Positions 35,100 through 43,091 of a DNA stretch of 64,000 nucleotides are shown here, in pieces. The translations under genes and the position numbers were made by a program. The DNA is taken from NCBI RefSeq assembly GCF_014466955.1, contig NZ_AP023396.1, forward strand, positions 6,634,001-6,698,000, read 5' to 3'. Below the pieces are notes generated by a model, which worked only from the letters and a program-made list of their open reading frames with translations, had not been told where the DNA came from and made no database searches. The stretch's first letter is position 1. Every line of letters starts with the position of its first letter. The stretch is from Nocardia wallacei. Lineage in GTDB: Bacteria; Actinomycetota; Actinomycetes; Mycobacteriales; Mycobacteriaceae.

Positions 35100-35363
35100 A
35101 TGTTCGACAATCGCCGGCTCGAGCGCATCGAGCGCAAACTCGATCTGATCATGCGCCACCTGCAGATCACCGACCCCGACGCACCGCGCCACATGTCCTC
35201 GACGGTCGCGCCGGGCGAGGGTTTCCACAACGCGGAGATCGATGAACTGTTGGCGCAGGGCAAGAAGATCCAGGCCATCAAGGTCTACCGGGATCTACAT
35301 CCCGAATTGGGTCTGAAGCAGGCCAAGGACGCCATCGAGGCGCGCGAGCGGCGATACTTCTGA
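35100..35363 (+). CDS. Ribosomal L7/L12 C-terminal-domain-like small protein
   Basis: 87 residues. A short coiled N-terminus (FDNRRLERIERKLDLIMRHLQI) is followed by a motif like the C-terminal domain of L7/L12 (DELLAQGKKIQAIKVYRDLHPELGLKQAKDAIEARER). It is not the true L7/L12, which would be 120-130 residues and sit with rplJ. Such orphan domains are common in actinobacteria and may bind translation GTPases, but their role is unknown. The transcript is probably leaderless. Confidence 0.8.
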   Translation: MFDNRRLERIERKLDLIMRHLQITDPDAPRHMSSTVAPGEGFHNAEIDELLAQGKKIQAIKVYRDLHPELGLKQAKDAIEARERRYF

Positions 35364-35368
35364 GCCCG

Positions 35369-35683
35369 CTACCCGGTCTCGTGCCGGTGGATCGACAGCT
35401 CGGGCCACGGCGGGCGGCGCAGGACCGCGAGTGTCGCGATCGTGGCCGACACCAGTCCGGTCAGCACCGCGATCAGGGCGATCCGGCCCTCGTCGACGGC
35501 GGGCCTCCAGGTCACCTCGCCTCCGTGCACCACGAACACGCCGACGGGTCGCAGGCCGGGCCGCAACCACCCCGGACCGGCCACCGTGATCACCGTCGAC
35601 CCGTCCGGCGTCTCGTGCGGGACGCCGTAGACCAGCGACGCGTCGACGGTTGCCGGAAGGTCGTGCTTGTCGCGCAGCGTCAT
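35369..35683 (-). CDS. Single-pass membrane protein, unknown function
   Basis: 104 residues. An N-terminal soluble part (TLRDKHDLPATVDASLVYGVPHETPDGSTVITVAGPGWLRPGLRPVGVFVV) precedes one hydrophobic helix (IALIAVLTGLVSATIATLAVL, about 68-88). I do not recognise a family. It ends 6 bp from the convergent L7/L12-like gene. The ATG at 35683 is the only reasonable start. Confidence 0.55.
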   Translation of the reverse strand: MTLRDKHDLPATVDASLVYGVPHETPDGSTVITVAGPGWLRPGLRPVGVFVVHGGEVTWRPAVDEGRIALIAVLTGLVSATIATLAVLRRPPWPELSIHRHETG

Positions 35684-35761
35684 TCGCGCCCTTTCGATTG
35701 CCGCGGCGAGCCGAACCTCGACGCGGGGAGCCGTTACCCGGCCAGCGTAATGCCGCGCGGC

Positions 35762-36211
35762 TCAGGCCGACAGCGTCAACTCCAGCAGCGGCACCGCATC
35801 GATACTCGCGCCCGTCGCCGCCTCGATCACGCCGCTGAGTTCCCGGTAGGCGCGCGGATGCCGACGGCGGTAATCGCTCAGTACCCGGGCGGCTTCGTCG
35901 GCGGTGAGTTCGCGCGCGGTGGCCGGCGCTCGATGGCGCGCCCCGATGCTCACCCGGCAGTGCGGGTCGGCGGTCAGGTTCTGGAACCATTGCGCACTGC
36001 GCCCGAATCCGGAGGCGACGACGACGGTGTCCGACGCGGGCCGCGCCACGGTCTCCAGCACGACGTATCGGGCCTTGCCGGACTTGCGGCCGCGATGCTC
36101 GAGCAGCAGTATCCGCCCACCGAACAGGAAACCCAGGCGCGCCCGGAAGACGCCGATCGGCGCGCGGACGAACCACCGTGTTCGTAACAGCCTCGCACCC
36201 GTACTCGTCAT
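35762..36211 (-). CDS. Deazaflavin (F420)-dependent nitroreductase-family protein
   Basis: 149 residues of the DDN/FDOR-B group: LLLEHRGRKSGKARYVVLETVARPASDTVVVASGFGRSAQWFQNLTADPHCRVSIGARHRAPATAREL. The GRKSG...R motif contacts F420. Members reduce quinones or activate nitroimidazoles in mycobacteria. The ATG at 36211 is supported by a TATGTT box 6 nt upstream and by the start of the domain; an upstream ATG at 36289 would run into the divergent gene. Confidence 0.9.
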   Translation of the reverse strand: MTSTGARLLRTRWFVRAPIGVFRARLGFLFGGRILLLEHRGRKSGKARYVVLETVARPASDTVVVASGFGRSAQWFQNLTADPHCRVSIGARHRAPATARELTADEAARVLSDYRRRHPRAYRELSGVIEAATGASIDAVPLLELTLSA

Positions 36212-36217
36212 GGGCCG

Positions 36218-36223
36218 AACATA
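36218..36223 (-). promoter_or_regulatory. -10 box, leaderless F420-family gene
   Basis: TATGTT on the minus strand, 6 nt before ATG 36211. Confidence 0.5.
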
Positions 36224-36287
36224 CCGAATTCGATGGCGGCACAGGCCCGATGTGCCCGGCGGGCCCCGCGTCGGCATGATGGTGATC

Positions 36288-37073
36288 ATGACCGATTACC
36301 CCAACGGGCTGCTGACGGCGGCCGACTATCAGGTGCGGCTGCAGCAGGCGGCCGACTCGATGGTCGCGGCGACACAGGCGGGACCGCTGGACGCGATCGT
36401 GCCGGCCTGCCCGGGCTGGACCCTTCGCGACCTCGTCGTCCATGTCGGCGAGGTGCATCAGTGGGCGCGCGCCAACATCACCGACCTCGAGCGCGCGCCC
36501 CGGCACACCACGGTCCCGCCGAGCCCCGACGAGGACCTCGCGACCTGGTACCGGCGCTGTTTCGACGACTTGGCCGAGGTACTGGAGTCGACCGATCCGG
36601 CGGCGCCCGCCTGGACGGTGCAGCCGTCGAACCGCACGGCCGGGTTCTGGTCGCGGCGGCAGTGCCACGAACTCGCCATGCACGTCGTCGATGCCCGGCA
36701 GGCGCAGAACGCGGTCACGTACTACGAGCCCGCCCTCGCGGTCGACGGCCTGTCGGAGATCTTCGACGTGTGGGTGTATCGCAGGCCGGCCTGGCGGGTG
36801 CCGCCCGTGGATCTGGCCGCCCCGGTGGAGGTTTCCTGCACCGACCGGGACGCGCGCTGGGTGCTGGCGCCGACCGGTTCCGCCGAGCCGCCGGAGTACG
36901 AGGCGTTCGGGCCGACGCCACCGGCGACGGCGCCCGCTCCCGCCGCGGCCATCCGCGGCGAGGCGGCCGAACTGCTGCTGATGTTCTGGGGGCGCGCCGA
37001 TCCGTCGTCGGTCACGATCGACGGTGACGCGGAACTGGTACGGCGACTGCTGGATTCGCGCATCACACCCTGA
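36288..37073 (+). CDS. Mycothiol-dependent maleylpyruvate-isomerase-family protein (TIGR03083)
   Basis: 261 residues. The N-terminal DinB-like MDMPI domain carries CPGWTLRDLVVHVGEVHQWA (about 43-62) and CHELAMHVVDAR (about 125-136), whose His residues bind a divalent metal; the C-terminal domain ends PSSVTIDGDAELVRRLLD. Family members use mycothiol in isomerisation or conjugation; the substrate is unknown. Starts at 36276, 36279 and 36288 are all ATG; the third is chosen because similarity begins there. A strong hairpin follows at 37091. Confidence 0.85.
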   Translation: MTDYPNGLLTAADYQVRLQQAADSMVAATQAGPLDAIVPACPGWTLRDLVVHVGEVHQWARANITDLERAPRHTTVPPSPDEDLATWYRRCFDDLAEVLESTDPAAPAWTVQPSNRTAGFWSRRQCHELAMHVVDARQAQNAVTYYEPALAVDGLSEIFDVWVYRRPAWRVPPVDLAAPVEVSCTDRDARWVLAPTGSAEPPEYEAFGPTPPATAPAPAAAIRGEAAELLLMFWGRADPSSVTIDGDAELVRRLLDSRITP

Positions 37074-37090
37074 CCGAGCCGGGAAACCGC

Positions 37091-37125
37091 GACGGCCCGC
37101 ACCACTTTCGGTGGTGCGGGCCGTC
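37091..37125. terminator. Strong hairpin terminator
   Basis: Perfect 15-bp arms (37091-37105 and 37111-37125) around a 5-nt TTTCG loop, 17 bp after the MDMPI-type gene stop. There is no T-tract. Confidence 0.8.
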
Positions 37126-37222
37126 CTGGGTTCGGTGCTGCGGGCGCCGTGTTCGGTGGTGCGGGCGCCGTGTATTCGGTGGTGTGCGGCTCGTCCCGTG
37201 TTCGGTGGTGCGGGGCTGTCGT
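37107..37222. repeat. Imperfect 21-26-bp repeats derived from the terminator 3' arm
   Basis: TTCGGTGGTGCGGG recurs with small changes at 37107, 37131, 37152, 37175 and 37201. The first copy is the loop and right arm of the hairpin at 37091-37125. The rest of this 162-bp gap shows nothing else. Confidence 0.75.
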
Positions 37223-37235
37223 ATGACCGAAATGC

Positions 37236-38648
37236 CTACAGCGCCTTGAGTTCCTCGGTGACCGCGCCGACGGACTTCTTCGCGTCGCCGAACAGCATCG
37301 AGGTGTGGTCGGCGTAGAACAGCGGGTTGTCGATGCCCGCGAAACCGGAGTTCATCGAGCGCTTCAGCACGATCACGCTCTTGGCCTGATCGACGTTGAG
37401 CACCGGCATACCGTAGATCGGGCTGGAGGAGTCCTCCCGCGCGGCAGGGTTGGTGACGTCGTTGGCGCCGATCACCAAGGCCACATCGGTGCGGGAGAAC
37501 TCGCCGTTGATGTCATCCATCTCCTTGAGCGCGTCGTAGGACACCTCGGCCTCGGCCAGCAGCACGTTCATATGGCCGGGCATGCGGCCCGCGACCGGGT
37601 GGATGGCGTATTTGACCTCGACGCCCTTGGCCTCGAGCAGGTTCGCCATCTCCTTGACGGCATGCTGCGCCTGCGCGACGGCCATACCGTAGCCGGGGAC
37701 CACGATGACCTGATTGGCGTAGGCCATCTGAATCGCGGCGTCGGCCGCGCTGGTGGCCTTGGCCTGCTTCTGCTCGCCGCCTCCCGCGCCGGGAGCCGTT
37801 CCGCCGCCACCGAATCCGCCGGCCACGATCGCCGGGATGGACCGGTTCATGGCCTTGGCCATCAGATTGGTCAGGATGGAACCGGACGCGCCGACGATCA
37901 TGCCTGCCACGATCATCGCGGTGTTGTTCAACGCCAGACCCGCTGCCGCGGCGGACAATCCGGTCAGCGCGTTGAGCAGCGAGATGACCACGGGCATATC
38001 GGCGCCGCCGATGGGCAGCACCACCATCAGCCCGAGCACCGCGGCCAGCACCAGCACCAGCACCATCCACCAGCCCGGCGCCCCGTCGCCGGTCGCGCCG
38101 ACGCCGATCACCACCGCGGCCGCGACGGCGCCCAGCAGCAACAGAATGTTCAAGGGCTGCTGCAGTTTTCCGACGCCGATCGGCCTGCCCGGCAGGATCT
38201 CCTGCAGCTTGCCGAACGCGATCAGCGAGCCCCAGAACGACACCGACCCGATGATGGCCGCGAACAGCGACGCCACCACGATGTGCACGGTCGGCTCTTC
38301 GGGGATGCGCGAAAAGCCTTCGGTATTCAGGAATTCCGACCACGCGATGAGCGCGACGGTGCCGCCGCCGACGCCGTTGAACGCGGCCACCAGCTGTGGC
38401 ATCGCGGTCATCTTGGTGAACTTCGCCGGCGGCACACCGAGCACCACACCGACGACCAGGCCCGCGACGATCAGAATCCAGTTGCCGGTGTCGCGCACCG
38501 CGATCAGGGTCGCGATCACCGCGATGCCCATGCCGACCGCGGCGATCCAGTTGCCGCGCACCGCCGTCTTCGGGCCGGTCAGGCCCATCAGGCCGTAGAT
38601 GAACAGCGCGAACGCGACGATATAGAGGATGTTGACCAGATTGTCCAT
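37236..38648 (-). CDS. pntB: NAD(P) transhydrogenase subunit beta
   Basis: 470 residues. About nine hydrophobic helices (1-270) form the proton channel, and the C-terminal domain III (about 290-470) binds NADP(H): VIVVPGYGMAVAQAQHAVKEMANLL, HPVAGRMPGHMNVLLAEA and VALVIGANDVTNPAA. It couples hydride transfer from NADH to NADP+ to proton entry, supplying NADPH. The last gene of the pntAA-pntAB-pntB operon, 3 bp after pntAB. It ends before the repeat/terminator region at 37091. Confidence 0.96.
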   Translation of the reverse strand: MDNLVNILYIVAFALFIYGLMGLTGPKTAVRGNWIAAVGMGIAVIATLIAVRDTGNWILIVAGLVVGVVLGVPPAKFTKMTAMPQLVAAFNGVGGGTVALIAWSEFLNTEGFSRIPEEPTVHIVVASLFAAIIGSVSFWGSLIAFGKLQEILPGRPIGVGKLQQPLNILLLLGAVAAAVVIGVGATGDGAPGWWMVLVLVLAAVLGLMVVLPIGGADMPVVISLLNALTGLSAAAAGLALNNTAMIVAGMIVGASGSILTNLMAKAMNRSIPAIVAGGFGGGGTAPGAGGGEQKQAKATSAADAAIQMAYANQVIVVPGYGMAVAQAQHAVKEMANLLEAKGVEVKYAIHPVAGRMPGHMNVLLAEAEVSYDALKEMDDINGEFSRTDVALVIGANDVTNPAAREDSSSPIYGMPVLNVDQAKSVIVLKRSMNSGFAGIDNPLFYADHTSMLFGDAKKSVGAVTEELKAL

Positions 38649-38651
38649 CGG

Positions 38652-38975
38652 TTACTTCTCCGCCTTCACGTTCGCACCCGCACCGGGCTTCTTGCCCTTG
38701 AACATGCCCAGCATCCGGTCGGTCACGACGAAACCGCCGATGACATTGAGCGTTCCGAACACCACGGCCACGAACAGGATGATCTGCGTCGCCACCGACG
38801 GGTCCTCGATGCGGCCCAGGGTGACCAGCGCACCCAGCACGACGATGCCGTGGATGGCATTGGTGCCCGACATCAGCGGAGTGTGCAGCGTATTCGGGAC
38901 CTTCGAGATGACGGCGAAGCCGACGAACCCGGACAGCACCAGAATCGCGATATTGGCCAGCAATTCGGTGTACAT
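38652..38975 (-). CDS. pntAB: NAD(P) transhydrogenase subunit alpha, membrane part
   Basis: 107 residues with three hydrophobic helices (ANIAILVLSGFVGFAVIS; AIHGIVVLGALVTLG; QIILFVAVVFGTLNVIGGFVVTDRML). It is the split alpha-2 subunit found in actinobacteria, forming the membrane domain with PntB. Its start codon overlaps the pntAA stop (TGATG), implying translational coupling. Confidence 0.95.
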   Translation of the reverse strand: MYTELLANIAILVLSGFVGFAVISKVPNTLHTPLMSGTNAIHGIVVLGALVTLGRIEDPSVATQIILFVAVVFGTLNVIGGFVVTDRMLGMFKGKKPGAGANVKAEK

Positions 38976-40102
38976 CAGTTCTGCTCCTTCTCCGCCGCGC
39001 GGGTGACGCAGGAATCGGCGAGCACCTGGTCGGAGAAATCGGGTGCCAGCTCGCCGTCGACCACCATCAGCTCCAGCAGGGCGGCGATGTTCTTCGAGTA
39101 CAACTCCGAGGCGTGCTCGGGCATGGTCGCGGGCAGATTCAGCGGGGACGCGATGGTCACCTCGTGCTTGACCACGGTCTCGCCTGGCTCGGTCAGCTCG
39201 CAGTTGCCGCCGGTCTCACCGGCCAGGTCCACGATCACGCTGCCGGGCTTCATGCCCTCCACCGCGGCCGCGGTCACCAGCCGGGGCGCGGGCCGCCCGG
39301 GCACCAGGGCGGTGGTGATCACCACGTCGAAGCCCTTGATGGCGTCCTCGAGGGCCTGCTGCTGCTTCGCCTTCTCCTCGTCGGTGAGTTCGCGGGCGTA
39401 CCCGCCCTCACCCGCGGCATCGATGCCCAGATCCAGCCACTGCGCGCCCACCGAGCGGACCTGGTCGGCGACCTCGGGCCGGACGTCGTAGCCGGTGGTC
39501 CGGGCGCCGAGCCGCTTCGCGGTGGCCAACGCCTGCAGACCCGCCACGCCCACGCCGAGCACCAGCACCGTCGCCGGTTTCACCGTGCCCGCGGCCGTGG
39601 TCAGCATGGGGAAGAAGCGCGTCGACTCCGACGCCGCCAGCAGCACCGCCTTGTAGCCCGACACGTTCGCCTGCGAGGACAGCGCGTCCATCGCCTGCGC
39701 CCGCGAGATGCGCGGGATCGCCTCCACCGCGAAGGCCTGCACGCCCGCGGTCTTCAGCGCCTCGATCTTGTTGTCGGCGTTGCGCGGAGCCAGGAATCCG
39801 ATCAGCGTCTGTCCCGCGGACAGCTTCGCGATCTCGGCGTCGCTCGGCGGCGCGACCTTCGCGATCACCTCCGCCGACCACGGGTCGCCGATGGTGGCGC
39901 CCGCCTCGACATAGGCCTCGTCGGGGATCAGCGCACCCAGCCCGGCGCCGGACTCGACGACCACCCGCAGCCCCAGCTTCTGCAGGGCAGGAACGATCTT
40001 CGGCACCAACGCGACGCGTCGCTCGCCGGCGCCCGATTCGCGCACGACTCCGACAGCCGTCCCGCGCGGCGCGTCCGCGTCTGCGCTTTGCGTTGTCTCC
40101 AC
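38975..40102 (-). CDS. pntAA: NAD(P) transhydrogenase subunit alpha, NAD-binding part
   Basis: 375 residues. Soluble domain I with the alanine-dehydrogenase-like N-terminus (GVVRESGAGERRVALVPKIVPALQKLGLRVVVESGAG) and the Rossmann motif VLVLGVGVAGLQALATAKRLGARTTGYDVRPEVADQ (about 180-215). It binds NAD(H). The start is GTG 40102 with AAGGAAG upstream. It is the first gene of the operon; a 9+4+9 imperfect palindrome lies 77 bp before it. Confidence 0.95.
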   Translation of the reverse strand: METTQSADADAPRGTAVGVVRESGAGERRVALVPKIVPALQKLGLRVVVESGAGLGALIPDEAYVEAGATIGDPWSAEVIAKVAPPSDAEIAKLSAGQTLIGFLAPRNADNKIEALKTAGVQAFAVEAIPRISRAQAMDALSSQANVSGYKAVLLAASESTRFFPMLTTAAGTVKPATVLVLGVGVAGLQALATAKRLGARTTGYDVRPEVADQVRSVGAQWLDLGIDAAGEGGYARELTDEEKAKQQQALEDAIKGFDVVITTALVPGRPAPRLVTAAAVEGMKPGSVIVDLAGETGGNCELTEPGETVVKHEVTIASPLNLPATMPEHASELYSKNIAALLELMVVDGELAPDFSDQVLADSCVTRAAEKEQN

Positions 40103-40178
40103 TGGTCAACTTCCTTACTCGTGGTGGCAGCTGGCCCCCGACACCGAGGTGGGCCGCTGTGCCCGGTCAAGTTTGCCA

Positions 40179-40200
40179 GAACTTACTTTGCAGTAGGTTC
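40179..40200. promoter_or_regulatory. Imperfect 22-bp palindrome upstream of pnt operon
   Basis: Arms GAACTTACT and AGTAGGTTC (8 of 9 complementary) around TTGC. It could be an operator for the transhydrogenase operon; the regulator is not identifiable. Confidence 0.5.
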
Positions 40201-40391
40201 CAGCGAATCCTCGCAACTGTACCCGGCACGCGGTGAGCGTAGCCGAGATCAACGTCACATGGTGAGGGCGTATTCCTCCCTATTGCCGGAATTCAGGGGT
40301 ACGCCACGGGCAACGTTGTGAGACGTGACAACCGGTCGCGAGCCGGAGAATCGCCGGAGGCCGCGGGCTGTCACCGAGCGGTCGTACGCCG

Positions 40392-40397
40392 TAATGT
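40392..40397 (+). promoter_or_regulatory. -10 box, leaderless HIT-operon promoter
   Basis: TAATGT 7 nt before GTG 40405. Confidence 0.55.
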
Positions 40398-40404
40398 CTG
40401 GCGT

Positions 40405-40854
40405 GTGAGTGGCTGTATCTTCTGCGGCATCGTCGCGGACACCGCACCGGCGACCAAGGTCTACGAGGACGAGACCCTGTGCGCGTTCCTCGACATCCGG
40501 CCCATCACCCGCGGGCACACGCTGGTGATCCCCAAGCAGCACGCCACGAACCTGGACGACCTGGACCACGAACTCGGCGCGCGGATCTTCACCCTCGGCC
40601 ACCGCCTCGCCAAGGCGCTGCGCCGCAGCGATCTCGCCGCCGACGGCGCGAATCTGCTGGTGAACGACGGCAAGGCGGCCTTCCAGACGGTGCATCACGT
40701 CCATTTGCACGTGGTGCCGCGCCGCCGGGGCGACCTGTTCACCTTCGCCCGCGGCTTCCTCCTGCGCCGGCCGCACGAACCCGCGGCGACCGCTGCCGCC
40801 ATCCGCGCCGGACTGGACCGGCTGGACACCGAGGAGAGGGAGACACGCGCATGA
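40405..40854 (+). CDS. HIT-family nucleotide hydrolase
   Basis: 149 residues. CIFCGIV near the N-terminus (Zn/structural Cys) and the histidine triad HHVHLHVVPRR (about 98-108) define the HIT family, which hydrolyses dinucleoside polyphosphates or AMP-N conjugates. The GTG at 40405 is supported by the TAATGT box 7 nt upstream and the position of CIFC. Its stop overlaps the next start (ATGA). It is the first gene of a three-gene coupled operon with a DinB-like protein and a peptidase E. Confidence 0.92.
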   Translation: MSGCIFCGIVADTAPATKVYEDETLCAFLDIRPITRGHTLVIPKQHATNLDDLDHELGARIFTLGHRLAKALRRSDLAADGANLLVNDGKAAFQTVHHVHLHVVPRRRGDLFTFARGFLLRRPHEPAATAAAIRAGLDRLDTEERETRA

Positions 40855-41678
40855 GTACCACGCCGCCACCGAGCCACGCCGAACTCACCGCCGCGCTGTC
40901 CGAGCAGTGGGACGCGCTGGCCCGGCTCGTCGCCGATCTGGACGAAAAGGGTTGGCGCACACCGACCTCACTGCCGGGCTGGACCGTGTTCGACGTCATC
41001 GCCCACGTCGTCGGCACCGAATCCATGCTGCTGGGCACGCCACCCCCGCGGGTCGACGCCGATGTGCGCGGCTTCGAGCACGTGCGCAACGAGATCGGCG
41101 CGCTCAACGAGACCGAGATCGAGTCGCGCCGCGGCAGATCCGGGGCCGAATTGCTCGCCGAGTTCCGCGAGGTCACCGACCGGCGGCGTAAGGCCCTGGC
41201 GGAGACGAGTACCGACGCCTGGGCCACGCTCACCGAATCTCCGGTCGGCACAGTGCCTTACGGGCGCTTCATGCAGGTCAGGTTGTTCGACTGCTGGATG
41301 CACGAACACGATATCGCCGACGCCCTCGGCGTCACCGTGGACGAGGGCGGGCCGCGCGCGGAGTTCGCCTTCGCCGAACTGGTGCCCACCATCGGCCGCG
41401 CGGTGGTGAAAAAGGCGCAGGCGCCGGACGGTTCGCGGCTCACCATCTCGCTCACCGGTCCCGTGACCCGGCAGCTGCACATCGTCGTGGACGGCCGCGC
41501 CGAGCTGGTCGATGCCCTGGACGGGCCCGCGACGGTGACCATCGAGCTGCCCTCCGGGTTGTTCGCCCGGTTGCGCGGCGGCCGCACCAGCGCCGACGCC
41601 CACCTCGACGAGTTCACCATCGTCGGCGACAAGGTACTGGGCGACCGGCTGATCCGCGGTCTGGCCTTCACGATCTGA
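40851..41678 (+). CDS. DinB/mycothiol-dependent maleylpyruvate-isomerase-family protein
   Basis: 275 residues. N-terminal MDMPI/DinB four-helix bundle (LSEQWDALARLVADLDEKGWRTPTSLPGWTVFDVIAHVVGTESMLLG...RLFDCWMHEHDIADALG) with metal-binding His residues, and a C-terminal SCP2-like domain (SRLTISLTGPVTRQLHIVVDGRAELVDALDGPATVTIELPSGLFARLRGG...VGDKVLGDRLI). A function in mycothiol chemistry is inferred. It overlaps the HIT gene by ATGA and the peptidase gene by TGATG, so the three are translationally linked. Confidence 0.88.
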   Translation: MSTTPPPSHAELTAALSEQWDALARLVADLDEKGWRTPTSLPGWTVFDVIAHVVGTESMLLGTPPPRVDADVRGFEHVRNEIGALNETEIESRRGRSGAELLAEFREVTDRRRKALAETSTDAWATLTESPVGTVPYGRFMQVRLFDCWMHEHDIADALGVTVDEGGPRAEFAFAELVPTIGRAVVKKAQAPDGSRLTISLTGPVTRQLHIVVDGRAELVDALDGPATVTIELPSGLFARLRGGRTSADAHLDEFTIVGDKVLGDRLIRGLAFTI

Positions 41679-42328
41679 TGCGACTGTTCCTGTCCAGCTA
41701 CCGATTCGGCGCGCACTACGACCGGCTCGCCGCGCTGGTCGGCACGCCCGGCCGGGTGGCGGTGGTCCCGAACGCCTGTGACGCGTGGCCGGCGATGTGG
41801 CAGGGCGCTGTCACCAGCGACATGATTCCCTTGCGCCGGTTGGGTTTCCGGCCCGATGTGGTCGACCTGCGCGAGTACGTCGGACGCCCGGCGGAGTTGG
41901 AGCAGGTGCTGCGCGGCTACCCGCTGCTGTGGGTACGCGGCGGCAACACCTTCGTACTGCGTGCCCAATTCGCCCGCAGCGCGGCCGATCTCGTGCTCAC
42001 CCGCCTGCTCGCCGAGGACGCGCTCGTCTACGCCGGGTACAGCGCGGGCGCCTGCCTGCTCACCCCGGATCTGCACGGGCTCGAGGAGGCCGACGACCCG
42101 GACGAGGTGTTACCTGCCTGCGGCATCGAAACCCGCTGGGACGGACTGGGTCTGGTGGACCACCGCATCGTGCCGCATGTCGACTCGCCGGGCACGGACC
42201 CGGACGGCCACGGCAACCGGCTCGCCGCGCGATTGCGCGCCGACGGGGTCCCGCACTGGGCACTCACCGACGACGACGCGGTGGTGGTCGACGGGGAACG
42301 GATCGACGTGCTGACGAAGACCTCCTGA
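41678..42328 (+). CDS. Peptidase E (S51) / type 1 glutamine amidotransferase-like
   Basis: 216 residues. The fold is class-I glutaminase-like; the nucleophile elbow YAGYSAGACL (about 113-122) carries Ser instead of Cys, as in aspartyl dipeptidase PepE. PLLWVRGGNTFVLRAQF precedes it; GLVDHRIVPHVDSPG contributes the catalytic His. It would cleave N-terminal Asp dipeptides or act on a related small substrate. It shares the final base of the upstream stop with its ATG. Confidence 0.88.
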   Translation: MRLFLSSYRFGAHYDRLAALVGTPGRVAVVPNACDAWPAMWQGAVTSDMIPLRRLGFRPDVVDLREYVGRPAELEQVLRGYPLLWVRGGNTFVLRAQFARSAADLVLTRLLAEDALVYAGYSAGACLLTPDLHGLEEADDPDEVLPACGIETRWDGLGLVDHRIVPHVDSPGTDPDGHGNRLAARLRADGVPHWALTDDDAVVVDGERIDVLTKTS

Positions 42329-42334
42329 GATCGG

Positions 42335-42934
42335 TCACTCCCCCTCGGGCGCAGCGGGTTTCGCCGCGACGACGCGCCGCACCGCGTCCTTGAGCCATGA
42401 GCGCCAAGCCTCCGGGTCGTCGTCCTCCCCGATCACGAAGCGGGCGGACTGCGGGAGCGCCTCGCGATAGTTGATCATGCCGGTCAGCAGGGTGAGCAGG
42501 TAACCGGCGGGCAGGTCGGGGCGCAGCAGACCGCGCTGCTGCGCGTCCCGCACCTTGGTGGTCTTCTCGAGATAGCGCGCGGCGCGCAGCTCGCCGGCCG
42601 AGACGTCGTCCGGATGTAGTTCGAGGGCCTCCCACATCTGCAACCGCAGGAACTCCGGGTGCTCGCGGTGGTAGTCGATGTGCGCGTCGACCCAGGCATC
42701 GATGTCATCGATATCGGTCGTCACCGCGGCCGCGACGTCCAGCATCGCCTTCTCCAGCACCTGATGGAAGAGCTGCTGTTTGTCGCCGAAGTAGGCGTAG
42801 ATGAGCTGCTTGTTGGCCTTGGCGTTGCGGGCGATGCGGTCCACGCGCGCGCCCGCGATCCCGTAGGCGGCGAACTCCCGCGTGGCCGCGTCGAAGATGC
42901 GGGCCCGGGTCGCCTCGGGATCTCTGGGGGACAT
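42335..42934 (-). CDS. TetR-family regulator of the divergent MFS exporter
   Basis: 199 residues. Helix-turn-helix TRARIFDAATREFAAYGIAGARVDRIARNAKANKQLIYAYFGDKQQLFHQVLE (about 9-61), with a TetR_C_17-like C-terminal domain. The ATG at 42934 has a TACCAT box 6 nt upstream, right next to the operator CAACCAATTGGTTG. It very likely represses itself and the exporter at 43092. The 3' end lies 6 bp from the convergent peptidase E gene. Confidence 0.92.
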   Translation of the reverse strand: MSPRDPEATRARIFDAATREFAAYGIAGARVDRIARNAKANKQLIYAYFGDKQQLFHQVLEKAMLDVAAAVTTDIDDIDAWVDAHIDYHREHPEFLRLQMWEALELHPDDVSAGELRAARYLEKTTKVRDAQQRGLLRPDLPAGYLLTLLTGMINYREALPQSARFVIGEDDDPEAWRSWLKDAVRRVVAAKPAAPEGE

Positions 42935-42940
42935 GCTCCG

Positions 42941-42946
42941 ATGGTA
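42941..42946 (-). promoter_or_regulatory. -10 box of tetR promoter
   Basis: TACCAT on the minus strand, 6 nt before ATG 42934 and two bases from the operator at 42949. Confidence 0.5.
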
Positions 42947-42948
42947 AC

Positions 42949-42962
42949 CAACCAATTGGTTG
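42949..42962. promoter_or_regulatory. TetR operator 1
   Basis: CAACCAATTGGTTG, a perfect 14-bp palindrome between the tetR start and the MFS gene. Confidence 0.8.
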
Positions 42963-42992
42963 ACAAGCGTTCGACGGGACTGGAATAGTTGC

Positions 42993-43008
42993 AACCAACC
43001 GGTTAGTT
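42993..43008. promoter_or_regulatory. TetR operator 2
   Basis: AACCAACCGGTTAGTT, a palindrome with one mismatched pair that shares AACC/GGTT arms with operator 1. Confidence 0.7.
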
Positions 43009-43091
43009 ACAAAATTCGTGCGGCTGGCCCCGCACTCCCCACCCGGCGCAGCGTCGCGCCGCCTTCGTCACCCAGATTCCGGGAGCACGAC

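Larger units (their letters stand above)
40103..40404. other. Divergent spacer pntAA/HIT gene
   Basis: 302 bp without a gene. It holds the 40179-40200 palindrome and the leaderless -10 box at 40392-40397. I see nothing else that I can name. Confidence 0.5.
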
